From Acidobacteriota bacterium (GTDB lineage: Bacteria > Acidobacteriota > Thermoanaerobaculia > Multivoradales > JAGPDF01), in assembly GCA_014584695.1 (NCBI GenBank), contig JACTMI010000024.1:1-64000 (forward strand): a stretch of DNA of 64,000 nt, given 5' to 3'. The position numbers were made by a program, and so were the translations under genes. Below, piece after piece: positions 9,010 through 17,529 of the stretch. Each line of letters opens with the position of its first letter. The first letter of the stretch is position 1. Under the pieces are notes generated by a model. The model saw nothing but the letters and a program-made list of their open reading frames with translations. It did no database searches and had not been told where the DNA came from.

Positions 9010-10116
9010 GTGCGCTCCTGGATCCGCTCCTCGAAACGAATCGCGTTGCCGCTCGCGGTGCTGCTGGGCGTGGCGCTCGGAGCCATCGGCCTCGAGCGCT
9101 GGGGCTGGGCCGGCCGTGCTCTCTCCGCGGAAGCGCCGGAGCGATACTGGATCTGGTCCGGCGGCGATCCGCGCGACGCCCGTCCCACCGCCTTCTACGC
9201 CCGCCACGACTTCGAGCTGGTCGCCCCACCGGCCAGCGCGTCGATCACGGTCCTCGGCGACGAGGAGTACATCCTGGCGCTCAACGGCGTCCGCGTGGGT
9301 TCCAACCGCTACGCCTCGCGGGCGCCGCTCGATCGCTACGAGGTCGGACCGCTGCTGCGGCCCGGCGCCAACCGACTGGTGGTCGAGCTGCGCAGCTCGA
9401 CCTGGACGGGCGGCTTCACCTTACGCCTGGCGGACGCCGCGGGTGCCGTGCTGGTGACCACGGATGGCCGGTGGACCATCCATCGCGAGTACTTCGGCGA
9501 GCTGTTCAGTGGCGGCCCGCCGGTCGGCGGCGAGCCGGCGACCGTGCTCGGCAGGGCCCCGTTCGGCCGCTGGGGTCGGCTCGTCGCCGGCTCCGAGCGT
9601 GCCCTGTTCGAAGACCGCCTCTCGGTCGACCGGCCGCTCTTGGCGACTCACTTCCGGACCCCCGGCGACGCCGCGAGCTGGCACCCGCTGAGCCAGCGGC
9701 CCGGCGGTTCGGTCAGCCTGGGACCGGTGGTCGAGTTCGACTTCGGTGAAGTGATGACCGGCTACCTGCAGCTCAGCGCGAGGGGTGGGCCGGCCACCGG
9801 CCTGGCCTTCTTCGGCACCGAGCCGGCGGGGAGCCTTCCCCGCGTGGCCGACGCCCTGGTGACCACGATCCGGCACCGCGGCCTCTGGCAGGACGCCGTG
9901 CCGCGGCGATTCCGGTACGTGACGGTTCTCGGTCTCGAGGGGGTGACCTCCGCGGCCGTGCTGCCGCTGGTCGAAACAACGGTCGAGGAGCTGGCGCCGC
10001 CGGCCGAGCGGGGCTTGCTCGGCGCCCGGCCGCCGCTCCTACGCTCGCCGGTGGAGGACGTACTCCGGCGCGAGCTCGAGGGCGTCGCGAGCTTCGGAGT
10101 CGGGGAACTCCCCTAG
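9010..10116 (+). CDS. Exported protein resembling alpha-L-rhamnosidase N-terminal domains, no catalytic domain
   Basis: 368 residues with an N-terminal hydrophobic segment (about 11-27) that could be a signal peptide or anchor. The body resembles the beta-sandwich modules in front of the catalytic barrel of GH78-type rhamnosidases: YWIWSGGDP start, ALNGVRVG carbohydrate-module strand, and a later FDFGEVMTGYLQL strand. The (alpha/alpha)6 catalytic domain is absent, so hydrolase activity is unlikely; sugar binding is the most one can suggest. Start is GTG at 9010. Its last 78 nt overlap the convergent polyprenyl synthase gene. It stands alone, divergent from kdsB. Assignment by resemblance only. 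Confidence 0.7.
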   Translation: MRSWIRSSKRIALPLAVLLGVALGAIGLERWGWAGRALSAEAPERYWIWSGGDPRDARPTAFYARHDFELVAPPASASITVLGDEEYILALNGVRVGSNRYASRAPLDRYEVGPLLRPGANRLVVELRSSTWTGGFTLRLADAAGAVLVTTDGRWTIHREYFGELFSGGPPVGGEPATVLGRAPFGRWGRLVAGSERALFEDRLSVDRPLLATHFRTPGDAASWHPLSQRPGGSVSLGPVVEFDFGEVMTGYLQLSARGGPATGLAFFGTEPAGSLPRVADALVTTIRHRGLWQDAVPRRFRYVTVLGLEGVTSAAVLPLVETTVEELAPPAERGLLGARPPLLRSPVEDVLRRELEGVASFGVGELP

Positions 10117-11055
10117 GGCCTCGCGCGCCTCGGCGCCGAAGCTCTCGGCCAGCTCCGCGGTCTCGGCGAGCGTCCCTTCGCGGCGGACGATGGCCAGAAT
10201 CTGCTCCGGCTCGACCCGCGTGAAGGACCGGTCCTCGAGCACCATTTCGATCCGCCGCCGTTCCTCGGCGTCGATGCGGGGCAGCGCCAGCAGCAGCGGG
10301 AGGGTCAGCTTTCCCTCCTTGAGGTCGGAGAGGACGGGCTTGCCGACCTCGTCCTCGCGCGCGGTGAAGTCGAGCAGATCGTCGACGAGCTGGAAGCACA
10401 GGCCCAGCGAGCGTCCGTAGCGCGAGAGCGGCTCGATCGCTTCCGGCCGAGCGGGCTTCATCAGCGCCGGCACCGCGCAGGCGGCGGCGAACAGCCGCGC
10501 GGTCTTGCGATCGATGATCTCGAAGTACTCCTCGCGACCCAGGTCGACGGCGCCGAGCCGGTCGAGCGTCAGCAGCTCCCCCTCGGTCATCCGCAGCGTG
10601 GCGTCGCACAACAGGTCGATGATCTTCAAGTTGTCGTGCTCGATCGCCATCTTCATCGCGGTGGTGTAGAGCCAGTCACCCAGGAGCACGGTCAGGTTCG
10701 CCCCCCAGACGGAGTGCAGGGTGCGGCGCCCGCGGCGCAGCGCCGCGTGGTCGATGATGTCGTCGTGGACCAAGGTCGCGGTGTGGATCAGCTCGACTAC
10801 CGCGGCGTAGGTGACCTCCTCGCGAGAGTCGCGCCCGAGCAGGCGAGCGCACAGCAGCAGCAGCGCCGGCCGCATCCGTTTGCCGCCGCCGCGGAAGAGG
10901 TATTCACCGGACTTGGCGATGAAAGGGACGTCGGAAGCGAGGCGGGCCGAGAACAGCTCCTCGGTCGCCGCCAGCTTGTCGCTGATCAGCTCGAGGATTC
11001 GCGCCGCCGCGGCGCCCTCCGCTGGCCGGGCGGCGTCGACCATGCGGTGGTTCAT
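10039..11055 (-). CDS. Trans-polyprenyl diphosphate synthase
   Basis: Chain-elongating prenyltransferase of 338 residues, likely making the long polyprenyl diphosphate for quinones or lipid carriers. Both aspartate-rich motifs are present: DDIID (98-102) and DDLLD (225-229), with GGGKRMRP (57-63) for isopentenyl diphosphate binding. The residues before the first motif (TATLVH) fit octaprenyl/solanesyl-type rather than farnesyl enzymes, but product length is not decidable. ATG at 11055 overlaps the stop of the upstream secreted-protein gene (ATGA). Last gene of the PLC-like/purH/lolA/yajQ operon; tail overlaps the convergent gene by 78 nt. Confidence 0.93.
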   Translation of the reverse strand: MNHRMVDAARPAEGAAAARILELISDKLAATEELFSARLASDVPFIAKSGEYLFRGGGKRMRPALLLLCARLLGRDSREEVTYAAVVELIHTATLVHDDIIDHAALRRGRRTLHSVWGANLTVLLGDWLYTTAMKMAIEHDNLKIIDLLCDATLRMTEGELLTLDRLGAVDLGREEYFEIIDRKTARLFAAACAVPALMKPARPEAIEPLSRYGRSLGLCFQLVDDLLDFTAREDEVGKPVLSDLKEGKLTLPLLLALPRIDAEERRRIEMVLEDRSFTRVEPEQILAIVRREGTLAETAELAESFGAEAREALGEFPDSEARDALELAPEYVLHRRA

Positions 11056-11741
11056 CCGCCGCTCCCGCCGGTTTCGGGGGAGCGCACGGGCTCGAAGCGC
11101 TGCACTTCGGCGAGTCGGCCGTCGAGGAAGCGGTAGACGCGGCCGAGCGAGAAGTACCACCAGGCGCTCTCCGTGCCGCCGGGTCCGGCGCGTCGGTCGA
11201 CCGAGTCGGGGCGGCCGGCCTCGGCGTAGACCCGGCGCTCGTCGTCGGTGGAGATCGCGGCGACGAACTCCCGCAGCGCGGTCACGAATTTTGCGCTCTG
11301 AACCGTCAGGACCGCGAGGACGGGCGAGCCCTGGCGGACGCGGCTCGAGACATCGACCCGGGCCAGCTCCTGCCGGGTCTCGCCCCCGGGGCCCCGCACC
11401 GGGACGAAGGCGACCACCTCGAACTGGCGATAGCCACTGACCCACTCCCAGTCGAGCGCGTACTCCCCGCGGGCGTTGGTGCGCGCGGCGACGGTTCGGC
11501 GCTCGCCGGTGACCCGGGAGAGCGTGCGCCAGTCGAGACGGCCGCGCGTCGACACCTCCAGCTCGACGTCGAGGTCGGCGATGGCGGTGCCGTCCGGGCC
11601 GGCCACGGTGCCGGTGAAGCGGACGAGCTCGCCGTCGCGATAGGGCGAAGACCAAGGCAGCGCCGCCGGCGCGGGGGCCGCCACCGCCAGCGCCGCGACG
11701 AGCGCCAGCTCAGCGGTAGTTCGTGAACGAAATCGGGACAT
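11052..11741 (-). CDS. Secreted protein with carboxypeptidase-regulatory-like fold, function unknown
   Basis: 229 residues with a signal peptide (about 1-27, ending in an Ala-rich stretch). Residues about 35-125 look like a bacterial immunoglobulin-like or CarboxypepD_reg domain: RFTGTVAGPDGTAIADLDVELEV followed by ARTNARGEYALDWEW. The C-terminal part is not recognised but contains a YFSLGRVYRFLDGRLAEVQRF strand typical of small outer-membrane assembly-like proteins. It overlaps yajQ by 32 nt and the polyprenyl synthase by ATGA, so it belongs to this operon. No specific function can be given. Confidence 0.78.
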   Translation of the reverse strand: MSRFRSRTTAELALVAALAVAAPAPAALPWSSPYRDGELVRFTGTVAGPDGTAIADLDVELEVSTRGRLDWRTLSRVTGERRTVAARTNARGEYALDWEWVSGYRQFEVVAFVPVRGPGGETRQELARVDVSSRVRQGSPVLAVLTVQSAKFVTALREFVAAISTDDERRVYAEAGRPDSVDRRAGPGGTESAWWYFSLGRVYRFLDGRLAEVQRFEPVRSPETGGSGG

Positions 11742-12198
11742 CGAGATCCAGGGAGCGCAGGAGGGTGATCACGGCCTGCAGGTCGTCCTTGCTCTTGCCG
11801 CTGATGCGGACCGAATCGCCCTGGATCGCGGCCTGCACTCGGAGCTTCGCCTTTTTGACCTCGGCGACCAGGCGCCTACAGGTTTCGGTCGGGATTCCCT
11901 GCTGGAAGGTGATCCGTTGCCGGACACGCCCGCCGCTGGCCGGCTCGACCTTGCCGGGGCGCATCGACTTCAGGTGGACGTTGCGCTTGACGAGCTTCGA
12001 CTCCACGACCTCGCGGGCCTGTCCGAGGGTGAACTCGTCGCTCGATTCGAGCACCAGCGCTTCGCCCTCGAGCTCCAGCTTCGCGCCGACCCGCTTCAGG
12101 TCGTAGCGGGTCCCGATCTCGCGCTCGGCCTGGCCGAAGGCGTTGCGGACCTCCTGGAAATCGATCTGTGAAACGACGTCGAAGGAGCTGTCAGCCAT
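11710..12198 (-). CDS. yajQ: YajQ family nucleotide-binding protein
   Basis: 162-residue protein of the YajQ family, some members of which bind cyclic di-GMP. The family signature is clear throughout: SSFDVVSQIDFQEVRNAF at the N-terminus, RYDLKR, the KLVKRNV segment, and ISGKSKDDLQAVI near the C-terminus. Cytoplasmic. Lies 16 nt downstream of lolA and overlaps the next gene by 32 nt. A diguanylate cyclase is encoded elsewhere in the window (58179-60092), but no direct link is shown. Confidence 0.95.
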   Translation of the reverse strand: MADSSFDVVSQIDFQEVRNAFGQAEREIGTRYDLKRVGAKLELEGEALVLESSDEFTLGQAREVVESKLVKRNVHLKSMRPGKVEPASGGRVRQRITFQQGIPTETCRRLVAEVKKAKLRVQAAIQGDSVRISGKSKDDLQAVITLLRSLDLDVPISFTNYR

Positions 12199-12214
12199 CG
12201 GACCGCGAATCCTA

Positions 12215-12874
12215 TCAACCGTCTCGTGGCTCCTGCCAGTCGAGACCGGGTGGGGGCGTGAAGGCTTCCGGGTCGTCGAGCGGGCGGTAGCCGGTGAATC
12301 GGAAGCTGGTGACGTTGCCCTCGCGGTCGCGATACTCGAGGGAGATCAGCCGCTCTTCGCCGGCGTCGAAGGCGAGTTGGACGGCGACCAGCGGAGAGGC
12401 CGGATCGAGCGGCTCGAGCGCGATCTCGAGGCCGCCGAGGGAGCTCTTCTGCGCCGTCGCGCGGTAGCGGCCGCGCAGTTCCGCGAGCGGTAGCAGGAGC
12501 AGGTCGAGGCCCATCTCGTGGCGTGCCGCGATCGTCGTCCGCTGCCCCCGTGGCTCGCCCTCCACCCAACTGTGGGCGCGCGCGCCGCAGATCAGGAAGG
12601 ACTTGGGGTAGGGCTCGAGATAGTCCCAGCGCAGGCAGTCCGGTAGCGCGAGGGCGACTCGCCCCGACTCGGCGTCGCCAGCCGTGAATCCGGCCGGGAG
12701 ATAGGTCTGGACGAAGTCGGCCCGCAGGGCACCGGCGGCGCTCATCCGGCTCCGCACGCGATCGAGCGAGGTCCAGGGGTCGGGCGTCTCCTGGGCCGCG
12801 GCGAAGCCGGCGGTGAGGCCGAGGGCGAAGGTGACCCGGAGGGCTCGGGCAAGCAGCACTCGGGGCCTCGTCAC
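12215..12874 (-). CDS. lolA: Outer-membrane lipoprotein carrier protein LolA
   Basis: Periplasmic chaperone that carries lipoproteins from the LolCDE complex to the outer membrane. 219 residues with a signal peptide (about 1-28, AAAQ cleavage region). The LolA fold signature is visible: DFVQTYLPAGF, GRVALALPDCLRWDYLEPYPKSFLICGARAHSW, and LVAVQLAFDAGEERLISLEYRDREGNVTSFRFTGY near the end in short conserved strands. GTG at 12874 is the start that retains the signal peptide. It follows purH by 47 nt. Confidence 0.88.
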   Translation of the reverse strand: MTRPRVLLARALRVTFALGLTAGFAAAQETPDPWTSLDRVRSRMSAAGALRADFVQTYLPAGFTAGDAESGRVALALPDCLRWDYLEPYPKSFLICGARAHSWVEGEPRGQRTTIAARHEMGLDLLLLPLAELRGRYRATAQKSSLGGLEIALEPLDPASPLVAVQLAFDAGEERLISLEYRDREGNVTSFRFTGYRPLDDPEAFTPPPGLDWQEPRDG

Positions 12875-12921
12875 GGGTTCGGGGATCCTGCGCGAGCCGC
12901 TGCGAGCCGGTTCACGAGCGG

Positions 12922-14469
12922 TCAGTGGCGGAAGTGCCGGCGGCCGGTGTGGAGCAGCGCGAGGCCGTGCTCGTCGGCGGCGGCCACGACCTCGTCGTCG
13001 CGCTTGCTGCCACCGGGCTGGACGACGGCGGTGACGCCGGATTCGGCGAGCAGATCCAGTCCGTCGCGGAAAGGGAAGAAGGCGTCGGAGGCCGCGACCG
13101 CGCCGGCGACCGGCAGCCTGGCCTTCGACAGCGCCAGGCGGCAGGAGTCGACTCGGCTCATCTGGCCGGCGCCGATGCCGACGGTCTGGTCGCCGCGGGT
13201 GATCACGATGGCGTTCGATTTCACGTACCGTGCCACGGCCCACGCGAACTCGAGCCCCCGGCGCTCTTCAGCGGTGGGAGAGCGCCGGGTCGGGCAGGTC
13301 CAGGCCGCCGAATCGTCCGGCAGGCCGTCGGGCTCCTGAGCCAGGAAGCCTCCGTCGATGGCGCGCAACTCGATGTCGCCAGGTTCGACCACGTACGGCG
13401 GACAGACGAGCGCGCGCAGGTTCTTGCGCGCCGTGAGCGCGCTGATCGCCGCCTCCTCGAAGCCGGGGCCGACCAGGACCTCGATGAACAGGTCGGCGAC
13501 CTCCGCCACGAAGGCGGCGTCGACCGGCCGATTGACGGCGACGATCGAGCCGAAGGCCGAGACCGGATCGCACTCGAGAGCGCGCCCGTAGGCCTCGACC
13601 AGGTTCGCGCCTCGGCCCACGCCGCAGGGGTTGTTGTGCTTGACGATGGCCACCGTCGGTTCGGCGAACCGCGCCACCAGCTTGCGCGCCGCGTCGGCGT
13701 CGAGCAGGTTGTTCCAGGACAGCTCCTTGCCCTGGAGCTGGGTCACACCGCCGAGCACTCCGGGGCCGCCGGCGTCCGCGTAGACCGCCGCGGCTTGGTG
13801 GGGATTCTCGCCGTAGCGCGGCACCAGGTCGCGCTCGAGCCGCAGCGCCAGACTGACCGGGAAGGTGTCCTGCTCGGGTGTGGTGCCGGCCAGCCACTGG
13901 CCGATCGCCGCGTCGTAAGCGGCGGTCACCCCGAAGGCCTTGCGGGCGAGCGCGCGCCGCAGCTCGAAGGGTGCCTCGCCGCCGTGCGCGCCGAGCGCCG
14001 AGAGCACCTCCGGATAGTCGTCGGGATCGACGACCACGGTGACGCCGGCGTGGTTCTTGGCCGCGGCCCGCAGCATCGCCGGGCCGCCGACGTCGATCTG
14101 CTCGAGGATCTCCGCGGGCGTCGCGCCGGGCGTCCCGGCCGTCCGCTCGAAGGGGTAGAGATTCACCACCAGCAGGTCGATCGGCGCGATCTGCTGCGCG
14201 GCCAGGGTCTCGAGGTGCTCGGGCCGGGCCCGATCGGCGAGGAGTCCGGCGTGAATCCGCGGGTGGAGCGTCTTGACGCGGCCGTCGAGGATCTCCGGGA
14301 AGCCGGTGACCTCGGAGACCGCGCGCACGGGCAGGCCGGCTGCCTTCAGGTGGCGCAGAGTGCCGCCGGTCGAAACGAGCTCGAAGCCGAGCGCGACGAG
14401 ACCGGTGGCGAGCTCGGTGAGCCCGTCCTTGTCGGAGACCGAGAGCAGGGCGCGGCGAGCGCTGGCCAT
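12922..14469 (-). CDS. purH: Bifunctional AICAR transformylase / IMP cyclohydrolase
   Basis: Catalyses the last two steps of purine synthesis. 515 residues: an MGS-like IMP cyclohydrolase domain (about 1-145, RRALLSVSDKDGL, STGGTLRHLK, LHPRIHAGLL) followed by the AICAR transformylase domain with RYGENPHQ and the catalytic KHNNPCGVG. The ATG at 14469 has an excellent AGGAGG about 5-6 nt upstream, which decides the start over the longer open frame. Second gene of the operon, 31 nt after the PLC-like gene. Confidence 0.98.
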   Translation of the reverse strand: MASARRALLSVSDKDGLTELATGLVALGFELVSTGGTLRHLKAAGLPVRAVSEVTGFPEILDGRVKTLHPRIHAGLLADRARPEHLETLAAQQIAPIDLLVVNLYPFERTAGTPGATPAEILEQIDVGGPAMLRAAAKNHAGVTVVVDPDDYPEVLSALGAHGGEAPFELRRALARKAFGVTAAYDAAIGQWLAGTTPEQDTFPVSLALRLERDLVPRYGENPHQAAAVYADAGGPGVLGGVTQLQGKELSWNNLLDADAARKLVARFAEPTVAIVKHNNPCGVGRGANLVEAYGRALECDPVSAFGSIVAVNRPVDAAFVAEVADLFIEVLVGPGFEEAAISALTARKNLRALVCPPYVVEPGDIELRAIDGGFLAQEPDGLPDDSAAWTCPTRRSPTAEERRGLEFAWAVARYVKSNAIVITRGDQTVGIGAGQMSRVDSCRLALSKARLPVAGAVAASDAFFPFRDGLDLLAESGVTAVVQPGGSKRDDEVVAAADEHGLALLHTGRRHFRH

Positions 14470-14500
14470 GATGTCCTCCTGGTTCTGGCCGCGGGGTGGG

Positions 14501-15397
14501 TCAGTCGGAAGCGCCGGCGGCCGACCCCGAGCCGGCGGGGGAGGGGCGCTCGCCCACCAGCGACGCCACCCGGGTCGGCGGCGCGCCGCCGGCGCGCCAA
14601 ACGTGCCGGTAGAGGCGGGCGACGTCGGAGACGGCGTGACTGTAGGCGAGGGCCGCGACGGCGAAAGCGGTCGAGCGATCGTCGAAGCGGTCCGCGCCGC
14701 GGGCCCAGTCGATCCGCCGGTACTCGCGCCCGATCGCCGGGTAGAGCTGGCGTCCGCGCTCGAGCGCCCGGTCGAGCAGGTTGCGGGTGGCGCCGCGACC
14801 CGAGAGCGCCTGATCGGCGCCGTACGAGACGAGCGCGAAGCGCGGCCGGGCGGAGTCGGCATAGAGCGCGAAGTCGACGAAGTAGCGGCTCTCCTCGCGA
14901 TCGGCCGCCGACGAATTGAGCGGGTTGTTGGCGTCGGCGGCGAAGTGCGCGACCCGGCCGAGCCGCCGCGCCACGCTCGCCCACGGCTCGCCCTTGCGGA
15001 GCGCGGTGATCGCGGCCTCGACCTCCTCGACCGCCACCGCGTCGAGTCGCCCGCTGCCGTCCTCGTTCTTCATGTGCCGCCAGCCGTCGCTCTCGGAGAT
15101 CGGCTCCCGCGCCCCCGCCGCCAGCTCCCGCTGGTGGCGGCGGAGCATCCGCGCCAGGTCACCGGGCGCGAACCGGACGGCTTCCACCGCGATCGCCTCC
15201 TGCATGCTCGGGCTCCAGGCGCGAGCCGCCGGCGGTGAGGCGCCCGAGAGCAGGCCGACGACAACGGCTGGCGCCCAGAGCGCCCTGAGCGCTCGCGTCT
15301 CCCGCGGTGCCCCGGTTGCCCGCGGCGCTGGAGCCTGCGCGTCCCGGACCGCGGCGGAGGAGGAAGCGGAAGTCCCAGTGAAATCGGAGGTTCGCAC
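14501..15397 (-). CDS. Secreted protein resembling zinc-dependent phospholipase C / P1 nuclease
   Basis: 298 residues from the GTG at 15397. A hydrophobic stretch (WAPAVVVGLLSGASPPAARA) ends just before AWSP, so the mature protein would start at or near Trp, as in phospholipase C/P1 nuclease family members that use the new N-terminal Trp for zinc. The segment GRVAHFAADANNPL and the late SHAVSDVARLYRHVW resemble the His/Asp metal sites of that fold. Family assignment is by motif style and is moderate. The start is supported by a TAGAAT hexamer 10 nt upstream and no Shine-Dalgarno. Heads the purH-lolA operon. Confidence 0.68.
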   Translation of the reverse strand: MRTSDFTGTSASSSAAVRDAQAPAPRATGAPRETRALRALWAPAVVVGLLSGASPPAARAWSPSMQEAIAVEAVRFAPGDLARMLRRHQRELAAGAREPISESDGWRHMKNEDGSGRLDAVAVEEVEAAITALRKGEPWASVARRLGRVAHFAADANNPLNSSAADREESRYFVDFALYADSARPRFALVSYGADQALSGRGATRNLLDRALERGRQLYPAIGREYRRIDWARGADRFDDRSTAFAVAALAYSHAVSDVARLYRHVWRAGGAPPTRVASLVGERPSPAGSGSAAGASD

Positions 15398-15407
15398 GGA
15401 CTGTGGA

Positions 15408-15413
15408 ATTCTA
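15408..15413 (-). promoter_or_regulatory. Candidate -10 element of the purH-lolA operon
   Basis: TAGAAT (5/6 match to TATAAT) on the minus strand ends 10 nt before the GTG at 15397. No convincing -35 is seen. The spacing suggests a leaderless or very short-leader transcript. Confidence 0.4.
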
Positions 15414-15652
15414 ACAGGCCGCGCCGCCGATCCGAGCCACCTCCCGGCGATCCGAAGGACCCGTGCCTCGCGCGGAGCGCTCCACGAGGGCGAGGAGGAA
15501 CCGCTGCGAAGGCAGAGGACCATGGCATTGAGGGTCCCCACCAGTTGGTGTGAAACCCTGGGGGGAGGAAAGGACCAGAGGAGGGAGTGGGCGCGCCCGG
15601 AACCTGGGCTGATGCGGTCGCCACCATGGGCTCCACGGCACTGTCCAGCGGG
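15414..15652. other. Intergenic stretch without a supported gene
   Basis: Between the PLC-like gene and the tRNA promoter. Open frames cross it on both strands but none has a start signal or recognisable protein. The only notable item is a fragment of the 16-bp repeat near 15565-15588. Confidence 0.6.
15565..15588. repeat. Lone fragment of the 16-bp repeat
   Basis: GGAAAGGACCAGAG, a 14-base exact piece of the tandem unit at 1-56 and 21841-21940, flanked by similar purine-rich sequence (GAGG before, GAGGGAG after). It lies in the intergenic region upstream of tRNA-Phe and in the same orientation as the arrays. Confidence 0.6.
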
Positions 15653-15682
15653 TTGACGCCCTCGCCGCACGTGGGGTCTAAT
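15653..15682 (+). promoter_or_regulatory. Promoter of tRNA-Phe
   Basis: TTGACG (15653-15658) and TCTAAT (15677-15682) separated by 18 nt, each 5/6 to the housekeeping consensus. It lies 26 nt before the tRNA 5' end. The same TCTAAT -10 is used in the his leader promoter at 60222. Confidence 0.7.
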
Positions 15683-15708
15683 TCTCGCCCGCTGCTGTTG
15701 CCTACCTC

Positions 15709-15784
15709 GGCCAGGTAGCTCAGTTGGTAGAGCATGCGACTGAAAATCGCAGTGTCGGCGGTTCAATTCCGTCCCTGGCCACCA
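15709..15784 (+). tRNA. tRNA-Phe (GAA)
   Basis: 76-nt cloverleaf with the CCA end encoded. The 7-bp acceptor GGCCAGG pairs with CCTGGCC, the D arm GCTC/GAGC is present, the anticodon stem TGCGA/TCGCA closes the loop CTGAAAA with anticodon GAA, and the T arm contains GTTCAATTCC. Discriminator base A. Confidence 0.97.
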
Positions 15785-15828
15785 AGTCCTCTTCCCCTTT
15801 CCGGCAGATCTGACTCGGGCTCCACGCG

Positions 15829-17415
15829 GTGAGCGCTCCCCCGAAAGAGCGGCGCCCGGCGCCGAGATCTCGCCAGCGAGCGTCGGCGTCTCCCTCGCGC
15901 GCGCCGCAGCCGCCGACCGTGCCCGCGGCCGCCCCGGTCGAGGGGACGGGGCCGCTCTGGTGGCTGCGCGAGACGGCGCGGACGATCGCCGGGATCGTCG
16001 GGGGGCGGCTGCTCTTCGTCGGCGGCATGGCGTTGGTCGGGCTGGGCGGGACGCTGCTCTCGGCGGCCTGGCGGCTGGGGCCGGAGGCGGCGCTCGAGCA
16101 GCGCGGCCGGTCCGCGCTCACCGAGCGAGTCGAGGTCCGGGCGACGCGGCCCTTCTGGCGCTTCGAAGTCGAGCGCGAGCCGTTCACCGGCGAGATCTCC
16201 TGGCCGACCCGCGCCGTGGCGGAGCTCTGCGCCGAGGTCGAGCCCGCCGAGCTCGGCGAGTGGGGGAGCGACCGACGGTGGCTCCTCTGCGGCGGGCGCC
16301 GGCGGGGTGGCTATGGCTGGAACCTGACCGACGGCTGGCAGCTGGCCGAGGGCGTGCCGATCCGTTGGCCGGTCGACGAGCTCGGCTGGCCGCAGATCGA
16401 GCTGCGATTCGCTCCAGAAGTGGCGGCGGAGCTGCGCTCACGGCGGGCGTGGACCTGGCCGCTTTTGGGCCAGAGCGACGAAGCTCGGGACCGGATGACC
16501 CAGCCGGGCAGCGAATGGGAGGCGCTCCAGATCGAGCTCGACCGGCCGGTCGAGTGGCTGGTGCGATCGTCGGCGGCGCCCGCCGAAGCCCGCTTCGCGC
16601 TGGCGGTCGACCCGCGCCGGCCCGACAGGGTACTGCCGGCGAGTCTGCTCGATTCGACTCCCGATCTCGCCGTCCCGGCCCTCGCCATCCTCGTGCTCGC
16701 CGCCGCGGGCGGCCTGGCCTGGACGAAGGGGATCGCGATCGCGTTCCACGGCCCACCGCTCTGGGTTCGGATTGCGATCGGCGTCGTGCCGCTGCTGCTG
16801 CTCCCCTGGTGGGGCGAGCGTTTCGCCGAGACCGTACGACGCCTCGCCCCCGGCTTCGGAGAGGTCGGCCTGGCGCTCGCCGCCGATCTCGACGAAGCGG
16901 GCCGGCCACCGGTCGAGGTCCGTGGAGCGATCCCAGGAGAGGTCTTCGAACCGGCGATCTGGTCGGTCGAGCGCTCCTACTATCGCGGTCTCCTGCTGCC
17001 CCTCGGCAGCCTGCCCACCGGTGCCGGTGCCGGGGCGGACGAGGCGCTGCGGGCGACCTGCGCTGCCTACGCCCGGATGCTCGCCGGTCTGGACTCGGCG
17101 GAGCAGGCGCAGTGGCTGGCGCGGCTGGCCTGGGAGGAGCAGCTCGATCGGGGGGCGGCGAGCCTGTTCTTCGCGCCGGGAGCGCTCGCGCTGCTGGAGG
17201 ATCCCGAGCGGCCGGAGAGCGTGCGGCGCTGGGCGGCAAGCTTCCTCTTCTGGCACGGAGTGACGCCGCTCGGGATCCACCCGGAGCAGCCGGCCTTCGC
17301 GGCGCGCCGCGCGATCTGGGAGGCGCTCCACCGCTCCGCCGATCCGGCGGTCCGCAACACCGCGGGATTCCTGCTGGAGCGGCTCACCGGCGGAGCCGTG
17401 GGCGCGAGCGACTGA
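15829..17415 (+). CDS. Membrane protein of unknown function
   Basis: 528 residues, not recognised. A Pro/Ala/Arg-rich cytoplasmic N-terminus (1-45) precedes one membrane helix (about 52-75), a roughly 200-residue region that would lie outside, two closely spaced hydrophobic helices (about 285-330, PALAILVLAAAGGLAW and IAIGVVPLLLLPWW), then a helical C-terminal domain rich in Ala, Leu and Arg. The start is GTG at 15829, 44 nt after the tRNA. It has no operon partner; the next gene is convergent. Codon use and GC skew look like the neighbours. Confidence 0.75.
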   Translation: MSAPPKERRPAPRSRQRASASPSRAPQPPTVPAAAPVEGTGPLWWLRETARTIAGIVGGRLLFVGGMALVGLGGTLLSAAWRLGPEAALEQRGRSALTERVEVRATRPFWRFEVEREPFTGEISWPTRAVAELCAEVEPAELGEWGSDRRWLLCGGRRRGGYGWNLTDGWQLAEGVPIRWPVDELGWPQIELRFAPEVAAELRSRRAWTWPLLGQSDEARDRMTQPGSEWEALQIELDRPVEWLVRSSAAPAEARFALAVDPRRPDRVLPASLLDSTPDLAVPALAILVLAAAGGLAWTKGIAIAFHGPPLWVRIAIGVVPLLLLPWWGERFAETVRRLAPGFGEVGLALAADLDEAGRPPVEVRGAIPGEVFEPAIWSVERSYYRGLLLPLGSLPTGAGAGADEALRATCAAYARMLAGLDSAEQAQWLARLAWEEQLDRGAASLFFAPGALALLEDPERPESVRRWAASFLFWHGVTPLGIHPEQPAFAARRAIWEALHRSADPAVRNTAGFLLERLTGGAVGASD

Positions 17416-17529
17416 ACCCCCGTCGCGCCAGCTCGGAGCTCGGGGAACGCCTTCTGGCTCTGGCCGCCTGGCCGCGCCGGGTGCCGCCTCGCAGCGCTGA
17501 GAAGGGGCGGCCACCGGCACCGCCGTTCT

